A DNA stretch of 64,000 nucleotides from Alphaproteobacteria bacterium (lineage in GTDB: Bacteria; Pseudomonadota; Alphaproteobacteria; Micropepsales; Micropepsaceae), in contig CANIHD010000005.1 of NCBI GenBank assembly GCA_947467345.1, positions 84,548 through 148,547 of the forward strand, in the 5' to 3' direction. Below are positions 19,066 through 26,984 of this stretch, piece by piece. The translations under genes and the position numbers were made by a program. Within the stretch, counting starts at the first letter, position 1, and each line of letters opens with the position of its first letter. The notes under the pieces are model-generated. The model was given only the letters and a program-made list of their open reading frames with translations, was not told the DNA's origin and did no database searches.

Positions 19066-19218
19066 TTTGAGTCCGCGAAACGTGCGATTTGCGGAGTACA
19101 GCCTCGGCGTTGCGAACGCGGCGCGCAACCCCGGAAGAGGCGGTTCGTTAAGCGGCTTCTATTACGGCGTGGGTAAAATCGCTTTGCGAATGATCGGTCG
19201 CAAGCGGGCAGGCAAAAC

Positions 19219-19386
19219 CTATTTGATTTTGCCTTCTTTGAACTCTACGTGCTTGCGGAGAACGGGGTCGTATTTCCGCACCGTGAATTTCTCGGTCATG
19301 GTGCGCGAGTTCTTCTTGGTCACATAGAAGAAGCCCGTGTCGCCCTCGCTATTGAGACGGATCTTGATGGTGGTGGGCTTCGCCAT
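19219..19386 (-). CDS. rpmG: 50S ribosomal protein L33
   Basis: A 55-residue protein: [20 protein letters not shown], then [20 protein letters not shown] and a lysine-rich end. This is the cysteine-free proteobacterial L33 type and the length is exactly normal. It stands alone with its own candidate promoter (19431-19458). In many alphaproteobacteria rpmG follows rnr; here the small cytochrome gene lies between them. Confidence 0.95.
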   Translation of the reverse strand: MAKPTTIKIRLNSEGDTGFFYVTKKNSRTMTEKFTVRKYDPVLRKHVEFKEGKIK

Positions 19387-19430
19387 GGACTGCTCCCGAA
19401 ACGCTTGTCAAACAATTGATTGAGCGCGGC

Positions 19431-19458
19431 AAATTAGTGTTGTGGGCTTCATTGTCAA
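19431..19458 (-). promoter_or_regulatory. Candidate sigma-70 promoter of rpmG
   Basis: On the minus strand a perfect TTGACA (-35, plus coordinates 19453-19458) is followed after 16 bases by TAATTT (19431-19436), 45 bases before the rpmG start. The -10 box is only a partial match. Confidence 0.5.
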
Positions 19459-19510
19459 GGCAGGTGCGGCCTTCGCCCAAGCAAACCCAGGCTTTTTGCC
19501 GCGCACGCCA

Positions 19511-19545
19511 TAAAAAATCGGGCCCCGGTGTTGCCGGAGCCCGAT
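19511..19545 (-). terminator. Intrinsic terminator after the cytochrome c gene
   Basis: Read on the minus strand, a long GC-rich stem (ATCGGGC.CCGG / CCGG.GCCCGAT, 19517-19545) is followed by a run of six T. It lies 28 bases past the cytochrome c stop, a classic rho-independent terminator. Confidence 0.85.
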
Positions 19546-19573
19546 TCTCATGCAGCCCGAAAGGGCCGTGAAA

Positions 19574-19987
19574 CTATTTCACCGTCTGGAGATAGGCGAT
19601 CAGATCGGCCTCTTCCTTCGGATCGGAGAAGCCCGGAAAGCCCATCTTCGTGCCGGGGACCATCTTCGCCGGAGCGGCGAGGTAGGTCTTCAATGTGTCG
19701 GCGGACCACGTCACGTTCGCCTTCATCATTGCGGCAGAATAGGTGTAGCCGGTCGCGGTCGCGGATTTGCGGCCAATAACTCCGAACAGGTTCGGACCCA
19801 CTTTGTGTGCGCCGCCCTTGGTTTCCGTATGGCAGATGCCGCAATTGTCGGCGAAGACTGTCTTACCGTTGGCAGCATTGCCTGCTGCAGCCGCCGCTTG
19901 AGCGGGCGCGCTGAACAATACGGCCGCCGTTACCAGACCGGCGACAGCGCCGGTTGCCTTCATGAATCCAGCCACGTTTTTCCTCAT
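19574..19987 (-). CDS. Class I c-type cytochrome, periplasmic
   Basis: 137 residues. A signal peptide (hydrophobic AVAGLVTAAVLFSAPAQA) is cut near AQA-A, leaving a mature protein of about 105 residues. The haem motif is CGICH and the probable axial Met is in GTKMGFPGF, as in mitochondrial-type/c2 cytochromes, with the GPNLFGVIGRKSA segment. It would carry electrons in the periplasm. It is monocistronic with its own terminator. It lies close to three large haem-motif proteins and could be their electron partner, which is inference from proximity only. Confidence 0.93.
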   Translation of the reverse strand: MRKNVAGFMKATGAVAGLVTAAVLFSAPAQAAAAAGNAANGKTVFADNCGICHTETKGGAHKVGPNLFGVIGRKSATATGYTYSAAMMKANVTWSADTLKTYLAAPAKMVPGTKMGFPGFSDPKEEADLIAYLQTVK

Positions 19988-20082
19988 GCTCTAAAAATGT
20001 CCCTCGTGCCGGTCATGTACCGGAAACCCATGGCGAAGTTAAGGCATTTGTATTCGTTGACCGTACAACTTTCCTTGTTTGG

Positions 20083-22350
20083 TTAGCGCCTTGGTTTGCG
20101 CCCGCCTTTGGGGCGGGGCTTAGAGCCCGGTTTAATGCCGGGCTTAGCGCTGGGTTTGGGAGCAGGGCGGCCTCGGTTCTGCCGGCCGGCAGTCTCGCTC
20201 CCCTCGGCAAGGTCGAATCGGAGGCCTCCGGTAAGGGGGGCTGCTTCCGCGAGACGGACCTGGACGTGCTCGCCCAGCCGATAGGTTTTCCCCGTTCGCT
20301 GGCCCACCAAAGCGTGTCTTTTCTCGTCGTGGCGGTAGAAATCCGTGCCTAAAGCACGCATCGGAAGAAGTCCGTCGGCGCCGGTGTCGGCGAGGCGCAG
20401 AAAGAGGCCGAACCTTGTGACGCCCGTAATGCGCGCATTGAACTCGGCGCCGATTCTTTCTTCCATAAAGGCGGCGATGTAGCGGTCGGCGGAGTCGCGT
20501 TCGGCTGCCATGGCGCGCCGTTCCGTCACCGAAATGTGTTCCGCCGTGTCGGACAGCCGCGCCATTTCGTCGCCGGTCAGCCCGTCGTCGCCGAAGCGCA
20601 ATCCGCGAATCAATGCGCGATGCACGACGAGGTCGGCATAGCGGCGAATCGGCGAGGTGAAATGCGCGTAATGCTCGAGGTTGAGTCCGAAATGGCCGAG
20701 ATTCTCCGGCGCGTAAACCGCTTGTGCCTGCGTGCGCAGCACCACGTCGTTCATGATGTCCTGATGCGGCGTGCCCTTGCTGCGCGCCAGGATCTGGTTG
20801 AAGAGCGCCGGCTTCATCACCTGCCCCTTGGCGAACGGAATGCCGATGGTGCGCAAATAATCTGAGAAGGCGACGACCTTCTCTTGGCTCGGCTCTTCAT
20901 GGATGCGGTAGATGAGCGGCGAACGGCCTTTCTCCAGCGCTTCGGCAGCCGCGACATTGGCCTGGATCATGAACTCTTCGATGAGGCGCATGGATTCCAG
21001 GCGGTCGCGAAAGGCGATGGATTTCACTTTGCCGTCTTCGCCCAAAATGATCCGCCGCTCGGGCAAATCGAGATCGAGCGGCGAGCGCTTGTCGCGCGCT
21101 TTCGCGGCAACTTGATAGGCATCCCATAGTGGTTGCAAAACGGTCTTCTGCAACGGTGCGGCCTTCGCGTCCGGCTTGCCATCGAATGCAGCTTGCGCTT
21201 GCGCATAGGTCAGTTTCGCCGCCGAGCGCATGAGCCCGCGCATGAATTCATGGCGGCGTTTATTGCCATCGGCATCAAACACCAAACGCACGGCAAGGCA
21301 GGCGCGGTCTTCTCCTTCGCGCAACGAACAGAGATCCGCCGACAATGCCTCCGGCAACATCGGCACCACGCGATCCGGGAAATAGGCGGAGTTGCCGCGC
21401 TTGCGTGCTTCTTTGTCGAGCGACGATCCGGTTCGCACATAATGCGCAACGTCTGCGATGGCGACGATGACGACATAACCGCCTGGATTGCTGCGGTCGG
21501 TGTCGGGCGCGGCCCACACCGCGTCGTCGTGATCGCGCGCGTCTTCGGGATCGATGGTGACAAGCGGGAATTGCCGTAAATCCGTGCGGCCGTCCAAACT
21601 CACCGGTTGTGCGCGTTCCGCTTCCGCAATCGCGTCGCGCGGAAATTCAGTTGGAATGCCATGGGCGTGAATCGCGATGAGGCTGACAGCTTTGGGCTCA
21701 TTCATGGAGCCGAGCTGTTCGATGATGCGCGCGCGTGGACTTCCCGAAGCGCGACCGGCCAAAGGTTCGACCAACACCAATTGCCCGCTTTCGGGGATGT
21801 TGCGCTCGCGTGAGTCCAGAATGAATCCGTAACGCGATTTCTTATCGATCGGATCGATACGCACGATATCGCCTTCATGCTTCACCACGCCAAGCACGCG
21901 TTCAACGCCGGCGCCGAGGCGCTTGATAATGCGCCCCTCATATCCGTTGTTGGTGCGGGAGATGCGGGCGAGGATGCGTTCGCCGCGCCCAATCGCCGGC
22001 CCGGCATCTTCCTTGCCCGGCACAATGACAACGGAAGGCGCTTCGTCCTCACTCGTCCAATGCGCGGGCTTGCCGATGGGTTCGCCGTCCACATCTTCGC
22101 CGACGATTTCCAGCACCGTCACTTCGGGCAACGCGCCGGGCGGCAGGAAGGATTTTTTCTTGCCGCGCTCCAGCGCGCCGTCATCGGCGAGTTCCTTGAG
22201 GATGCGCTTCAGCTGCTGACGCTCGTCACCTCTGACGCCCAGCGCGCGCGCCAGATCGCGCTTGGTATCGCCCGGATGCGCGGCGAGATGCGCCAAGATC
22301 GCCTCTTTCGAGAGCGCCGGCGCGAGAGTGTTCTTGGGACGTTTCGGCAC
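20083..22350 (-). CDS. rnr: Ribonuclease R
   Basis: 3'-5' exoribonuclease of the RNB family, 755 residues. A winged-helix-like N-terminus (LSKEAILAHLAAHPGDTKRD) is followed by cold-shock domains. The RNB catalytic core has VTIDPEDARDHDDAVWA (metal-binding aspartates), and an S1 domain follows (GAEFNARITGVTRFGLFLRL). It ends in a K/P/R-rich tail (repeats of PKP, IKPGSKPRPK), as RNase R often does. It starts 38 bases after the last of the three tandem haem-protein genes and may be read through from it. topA-rnr adjacency is common in this class, but here they are about 7 kb apart. Confidence 0.95.
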   Translation of the reverse strand: MPKRPKNTLAPALSKEAILAHLAAHPGDTKRDLARALGVRGDERQQLKRILKELADDGALERGKKKSFLPPGALPEVTVLEIVGEDVDGEPIGKPAHWTSEDEAPSVVIVPGKEDAGPAIGRGERILARISRTNNGYEGRIIKRLGAGVERVLGVVKHEGDIVRIDPIDKKSRYGFILDSRERNIPESGQLVLVEPLAGRASGSPRARIIEQLGSMNEPKAVSLIAIHAHGIPTEFPRDAIAEAERAQPVSLDGRTDLRQFPLVTIDPEDARDHDDAVWAAPDTDRSNPGGYVVIVAIADVAHYVRTGSSLDKEARKRGNSAYFPDRVVPMLPEALSADLCSLREGEDRACLAVRLVFDADGNKRRHEFMRGLMRSAAKLTYAQAQAAFDGKPDAKAAPLQKTVLQPLWDAYQVAAKARDKRSPLDLDLPERRIILGEDGKVKSIAFRDRLESMRLIEEFMIQANVAAAEALEKGRSPLIYRIHEEPSQEKVVAFSDYLRTIGIPFAKGQVMKPALFNQILARSKGTPHQDIMNDVVLRTQAQAVYAPENLGHFGLNLEHYAHFTSPIRRYADLVVHRALIRGLRFGDDGLTGDEMARLSDTAEHISVTERRAMAAERDSADRYIAAFMEERIGAEFNARITGVTRFGLFLRLADTGADGLLPMRALGTDFYRHDEKRHALVGQRTGKTYRLGEHVQVRLAEAAPLTGGLRFDLAEGSETAGRQNRGRPAPKPSAKPGIKPGSKPRPKGGRKPRR

Positions 22351-22388
22351 GTCGAAGCCTCAAAACCCGTTTCGGTTCGGAATGGACG

Positions 22389-24557
22389 TCAGTGTGCCAG
22401 CGGATCGGGGCGCAGCTGGAAGTGGACGACCTTGCTGGTGGTACCTTTCCCGCCCTCGAAATGCCAGACCGGTCTGGCGGAGAAGCCAGACCACAGCCCG
22501 CGTCCTTTCCAGCCGGCGTTGGGATCGTCGATACGGCCATCCAGCGCCTTGGCGTAGAAGCCTATTGGGTAGGGCACGCGCAAGGTCACGAAGTTTCCGT
22601 CTTTAAGCGCGAACAGCGCATCGGAATTGTTCCCAGTATTGATCGGGGTGTCGGCGCCGAGGCCAAACGTATCGAAGCGATCGACATAGGTGAAATAGCC
22701 GCCTTCGTGACTCCCCGTGTCCGACACGCCTTCGAATTGCGGGCCGGGGAAGGGATGCAATGTCCAACCTTCGGGGCAATGGGCGCCCGTAGCATTCGCG
22801 CCGTTGAGCGGTCCCGTGCATTTGCGGCGATCGAAACTCGCCAGATGCCCGCTGATCATCGACACCCACGCGACGCCATCGCCATCAACATCCAGCCCGC
22901 GCGGCGAATAGCCTGGCATGTTTTCATTCTGCCACGGCAATTCGTAATACTCGGTCAGTGAGGTTGAGGGCGGGTTCGCACCAGGCGCGAGCCGCGAAAT
23001 GCTGCCTGGATAGCCGATGTTAGAACCCCATATCGCGCCATCTGGCGCCACAGTTAAGGCATAGAAGCCTGCATTGACGCGGCGGTCTTTGGCGCGATCG
23101 GCAGGCGCATCAGGCTCGACAAACGCGTCGCGCACGCCATTGCCGTTCGTATCGATCACATGCGCGATCCAGCCTTGCGAGGTTTGTTCGTTGCCGGTGG
23201 AGTCGAACGCGTTGGTGTCGAACCATCCCGTCGTCTCGGTCGGCTGCGTGCCGCCGCTGAACCACAACACGGCCTTGTCGTCGAATGCCATGTGATGCGT
23301 TGGAAAGCAGGTGTCGATCAGCGTGAATTTTTTGGTCGTCAAATCGTAGAACGACAATTGCCGTGACGATTCCGCAATCGGAAAGGCCTTCGCGGATGGA
23401 TGTTCGGAGCCCGCTTTGCACCACGCCGGGTTCGCATCATTGCGGATACGCGTGGTTATCCAGACGCGTCCCTTTTGGTCGAACATGGCATGGCGAGGAT
23501 TGCCCTGGCTGTCCCAGATGCGTTCGTCGCCCCAATAGGGCGAGGGTGCGAACATCGGCAGATCGCGCGTCGTCGTTGTGTCGGCATCGCGCACCGGAAG
23601 CACGATCTCGCTTTTGGTGTTCGTTTTGGGATCAAGGATCGGAATAATATTGGAGCTGACTTCGGGCGCGCCGAAAATCGGGCCATAGGCGTTGTAATTG
23701 GGATTGCGGCGATCGGCGGAGCCTTGATCGTCGATGTAATGGGTGGGCCGCGACCAATCCCATAGAGTAATAACAATATTGCGTTCCACGCCTTGCGGAC
23801 GTTCTGGCTTCTGCTTGGGAAGCTCGCCATTGGCGATGCGGTCGGTCCAACCGGCTAACGATTTGATCCACCGTTCGGCACCCAAAGTATTCGCCGCGCG
23901 CATCATATTCGCGCTGGCTTGGCCCGATTGCAGACGGCGCGTCCACGCATCCTCGGAACTGGCGAATTTTCCAAGCGAAGGTGGAAAGGTGCGCGTCGCC
24001 TTGTTGCCGATCTGATGGCACGACATGCAGCCGTCCATCTTCACGAAATCCAAATAGGCGCCTTGCGTCTTTATGTCTTCGGCAATGCCGTTGCCGCCTT
24101 CGCCCGTTCCGGTGCCGGGGAATTCGCTTTCCGCCGGAATTTTCAGCATCGAGTACCAATATCCTGCCGGATAATACTCGGCTGCCGCCGCATCGTCGGG
24201 CGCTGGAACTGCGGCGAGATTAAGCGTCACGCCTGGTTTGGTTTCGCGCTTCGGTGAGTCGATCAGCCCGTAACCGCGTACCCAGATTGTGTAATTTGCG
24301 GGGGGCAGATCGGGAATGAGATAGTGGCCCTCATCATCGGTCACCACGATCTTGGCGAGCTTAGTCGGAAGGTCGTTGGTCTCGGCGATAACCCACACGC
24401 CGGCCTCGGGACCATTCGGACCGGAGACAATTCCTGCAATGTCATCGTCATCATGCGCGATTGTTTCGCTTTCGCCGAGGAGGCCATTTTGCACAGCGAA
24501 ATACGCGAGAGCGGCGACAGCAGCCGTACCCAAAAGAATGCCAGCAATACGGTTCAT
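22389..24557 (-). CDS. Tandem haem/propeller protein A: membrane-anchored, one CxxCH
   Basis: 722 residues, first of three tandem paralogues by plus coordinate. The N-terminal hydrophobic segment (about 5-23) has no lipobox cysteine, so it is a signal anchor or uncleaved signal. Residues about 38-115 form a carboxypeptidase-regulatory-like/prealbumin-like beta domain (GPEAGVWVIAET, VVTDDEGHYLIPDLPPANYT). One c-type haem motif, CMSCH, is at 177-181. The rest has repeated W/G/D-rich blades typical of a beta-propeller (GRVWITTRI, DGAIWGSNIGYPG, DGVAWVSMISGHLASFDRRK), a Ca-loop-like DTNGNGVRD and conserved cysteines (AWCKAG, DTCFPTHH, RRKCTGPLNG, HCPEGW). The ribosome site is GGGAG. I cannot name its activity. 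Confidence 0.8.
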   Translation of the reverse strand: MNRIAGILLGTAAVAALAYFAVQNGLLGESETIAHDDDDIAGIVSGPNGPEAGVWVIAETNDLPTKLAKIVVTDDEGHYLIPDLPPANYTIWVRGYGLIDSPKRETKPGVTLNLAAVPAPDDAAAAEYYPAGYWYSMLKIPAESEFPGTGTGEGGNGIAEDIKTQGAYLDFVKMDGCMSCHQIGNKATRTFPPSLGKFASSEDAWTRRLQSGQASANMMRAANTLGAERWIKSLAGWTDRIANGELPKQKPERPQGVERNIVITLWDWSRPTHYIDDQGSADRRNPNYNAYGPIFGAPEVSSNIIPILDPKTNTKSEIVLPVRDADTTTTRDLPMFAPSPYWGDERIWDSQGNPRHAMFDQKGRVWITTRIRNDANPAWCKAGSEHPSAKAFPIAESSRQLSFYDLTTKKFTLIDTCFPTHHMAFDDKAVLWFSGGTQPTETTGWFDTNAFDSTGNEQTSQGWIAHVIDTNGNGVRDAFVEPDAPADRAKDRRVNAGFYALTVAPDGAIWGSNIGYPGSISRLAPGANPPSTSLTEYYELPWQNENMPGYSPRGLDVDGDGVAWVSMISGHLASFDRRKCTGPLNGANATGAHCPEGWTLHPFPGPQFEGVSDTGSHEGGYFTYVDRFDTFGLGADTPINTGNNSDALFALKDGNFVTLRVPYPIGFYAKALDGRIDDPNAGWKGRGLWSGFSARPVWHFEGGKGTTSKVVHFQLRPDPLAH

Positions 24558-24610
24558 GATGGCGGCTCCCGTCGCGCTCTATGTCTCAGCGCTTTGCATC
24601 ATGCTAGCCG

Positions 24611-24645
24611 AAAAAAAGCGCGCGCAGACTCTGTCTACGCGCGCT
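24611..24645 (-). terminator. Intrinsic terminator after tandem haem protein B
   Basis: On the minus strand the stem AGCGCGCG / CGCGCGCT (24617-24645) is followed by a run of seven T, 20 bases past the stop of gene B. It separates B from gene A, so the paralogues are unlikely to form one simple operon. Confidence 0.8.
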
Positions 24646-24665
24646 CGTAAAGGATTGATCTCTAA

Positions 24666-26831
24666 TCAGTGCGCTAACGGATCAGGCCGGACTTGGAATT
24701 TCACGGCCTTCGGCTTGGTGCCTTTGCCGCCTTCCAGATGATACGGCGTGCGATTGCCGAAGGTCGACCAGACGCCGCGCCCTTTCCAGCCGCCATTGGG
24801 ATCGTCGATGCGCCCATCCGCGTTCTTGGCGAAGAAGCCCATCGGATAGGGAACGCGGAAGGTCACAAAGTTCCCGTCCTTCAGCGCGAACAGCGCGTCG
24901 GATGCGTTGCCCATGATGAACGGCGTGGCCTCGCCAAGCCCCGATGTGTTGTGTTGATCGACCCAGGTGTAATAGGGCGCCTCGGCACTGCCCGAGCCTG
25001 GCACGCCTTCGAATTGCGGACCGGGCAACGGATACATGGTCCAGCCTTCAGGACAATGTTTGCCGGTGGCGTTGGGCCCGTTCAACGGCGCCGTGCATTT
25101 GCGGCGGTCGAAGCTGGCCATATGACCGGATTGCAGCGAAGCCCAGACGACACCGTCTTTGTCGACATCCATGCCGCGGGGTGAATGCCCACCGGTGGTT
25201 TCATAGGGGACTTCGAACACTTCCGAGATCGCGGATTCCGGCGGGTTGTCGCCGAGCACAGTACGCGTGATGAAGCCCGGGAAGCCGAGCGTGTTGCCCC
25301 ATACAGCGCCGTCGGCGCTTTGACCAATGCCGTAGGGATAGGCGTTGATACGCTTGTCCTTGGTGGGATCGACCGGCACGTCGGGCTCCACATAGCCTTC
25401 GTCGCGCACGCCGTTGCCATTGGTGTCGAGAATGAACGGCGTCCAGCCCTGTGAAAGTTTCTCGTCCTTCGTCTCGTCATAGGTGGCGACATCGAGCCAT
25501 GCGAGCACCGGGCCACCGACCGGAAATCCGGTGCTGAGCCAGAGCGGGTTTTTCGGGCCATACCCGAACACTAGATGATGCGTGCCGAAACACGTGTCGA
25601 TGGTTTCCCATTTGCCGGTGGTCTTGTCGTACATGTCGAGCTGACGCGGCGAAGCGTTGAGCGGAAACAGTTTCGCCGAAGGATGATCAGATCCCGCCTT
25701 ACACCACGCCGGATTGTCCATGTTGCGAATGCGCGCCGTTTCCCACATGCGCGATTTCTGATCGTACATGGGATTGTGCATATTGGTCTGGCTGTCCCAG
25801 ATAATCTCATCGCCGTAATATGGCGACGGCGCGAACATCGGGTCGTCTTTCGTCGACACTGTATTCGGATCGCGCACCGGTGCCTTGATCGTGCTGGCCG
25901 TGTGCGTGACCGGATCGAGCATCGGAATTTCATCGGTCGACAATTCCGGTGACCCGAAGATCGGCCCATTGGGATTCAATGTCGGATCGCGCCGGTCGGT
26001 CGAAATTTCGTCATGCAGATAGGTCTTCTCGCTCGCCCAATCCCACAGCGTGATGACCATGTTGCGCTCGACGCCTTGCGGACGTTCGGGTTTGGCGGAC
26101 GGAAGTTCGCCGCCATTGATGCGATCCGTCCAACCAGCGAATTCCTTCAGCGCGCGCTGCGCACCGATCGCGCCGATATTGCGCACCATATTGCCGGACG
26201 CTTGCCCGGATTGAATCCGGCGCGTCCACGCGTCGACCGTTGTTTCGAACGTGCCAAGCTCGGGATGCAAAACGCGCGTCGCTTCATTGCCGAGCTGATG
26301 GCAGGAATAGCAGCCTTCCGTTTTCAGCATGCGGATCCATTGCGCCTGGTTCTGCATGGCTTCGGTGATGCCGTTGCCCGCATCGCCGGTGCCCGGAAAC
26401 TCATTGACGCCGGGCACCTTCAACATCGCCCACCAATAGAGCGCCGGATAATAATGCGCGGCCGCTTTTTCATCGGGTGCGGCGACGGCGGTGAGATTGA
26501 GATTGCCGCCCGGTTTCGCCTGCATCTTCTCGGAATCGACGAGGCCATATCCGCGCACCCACACCGAATAATTGGCGGCGGGCAGATCCGGAATGACGTA
26601 ACGGCCTTGATCGTCGGTGACGACGATCTTCGCGTATTTGGTCGGAAGATCGGTTGTCTCAGCGATAACCCAGACGCCGGCTTCCGGACCGTTCGCGCCG
26701 GTCACCACGCCGCCGAGATCGTCGGCGTCGACGGCGATTTCGGGCGCCGCTTGATTGCAGCCGGCTAGCGCGATCGCAGCCAGTGCGATGGCTGCACCCG
26801 TCGTCAACAATGTCGATTTACTCGATCTCAT
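24666..26831 (-). CDS. Tandem haem/propeller lipoprotein B
   Basis: 721 residues from ATG 26831, chosen because GGGAGAG precedes it and a lipoprotein signal begins there; the frame is open 32 codons upstream. The lipobox is LAGC with Cys25. The regulatory-like beta domain (GPEAGVWVIAETTDLPTKYA) is nearly the same as in its neighbours. The haem motif CYSCH is at 174-178. The propeller region keeps MFAPSPYYGDEIIWDS, the Ca-loop-like DTNGNGVRD, THHLVF and the end motif RIDDPNGGWKGRGVW. It would sit on the periplasmic face of a membrane. Oxidoreductase or sensor roles are both possible, and no substrate can be read from the sequence. Confidence 0.82.
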   Translation of the reverse strand: MRSSKSTLLTTGAAIALAAIALAGCNQAAPEIAVDADDLGGVVTGANGPEAGVWVIAETTDLPTKYAKIVVTDDQGRYVIPDLPAANYSVWVRGYGLVDSEKMQAKPGGNLNLTAVAAPDEKAAAHYYPALYWWAMLKVPGVNEFPGTGDAGNGITEAMQNQAQWIRMLKTEGCYSCHQLGNEATRVLHPELGTFETTVDAWTRRIQSGQASGNMVRNIGAIGAQRALKEFAGWTDRINGGELPSAKPERPQGVERNMVITLWDWASEKTYLHDEISTDRRDPTLNPNGPIFGSPELSTDEIPMLDPVTHTASTIKAPVRDPNTVSTKDDPMFAPSPYYGDEIIWDSQTNMHNPMYDQKSRMWETARIRNMDNPAWCKAGSDHPSAKLFPLNASPRQLDMYDKTTGKWETIDTCFGTHHLVFGYGPKNPLWLSTGFPVGGPVLAWLDVATYDETKDEKLSQGWTPFILDTNGNGVRDEGYVEPDVPVDPTKDKRINAYPYGIGQSADGAVWGNTLGFPGFITRTVLGDNPPESAISEVFEVPYETTGGHSPRGMDVDKDGVVWASLQSGHMASFDRRKCTAPLNGPNATGKHCPEGWTMYPLPGPQFEGVPGSGSAEAPYYTWVDQHNTSGLGEATPFIMGNASDALFALKDGNFVTFRVPYPMGFFAKNADGRIDDPNGGWKGRGVWSTFGNRTPYHLEGGKGTKPKAVKFQVRPDPLAH

Positions 26832-26927
26832 TTCATCTCTCCCGCCGGGCATTCGCCCCATGTTTTGCCGCGCCCCCAATAGACGAGGCATTTGCCGCAA
26901 TAATACCGTCCCTTGGGACAAAAGCAC

Positions 26928-26962
26928 AAAAAAATGGGGAGAGACTTTCGCCTCTCCCCATT
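26928..26962 (-). terminator. Intrinsic terminator after tandem haem protein C
   Basis: On the minus strand, AATGGGGAGAG and its complement form a long stem (26933-26962) followed by a seven-T run. It lies 23 bases past the gene C stop and upstream of the gene B start, so B needs its own promoter in 26832-26927. Confidence 0.85.
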
Positions 26963-26984
26963 CGGGTACTCAAATTTTCGTCGC

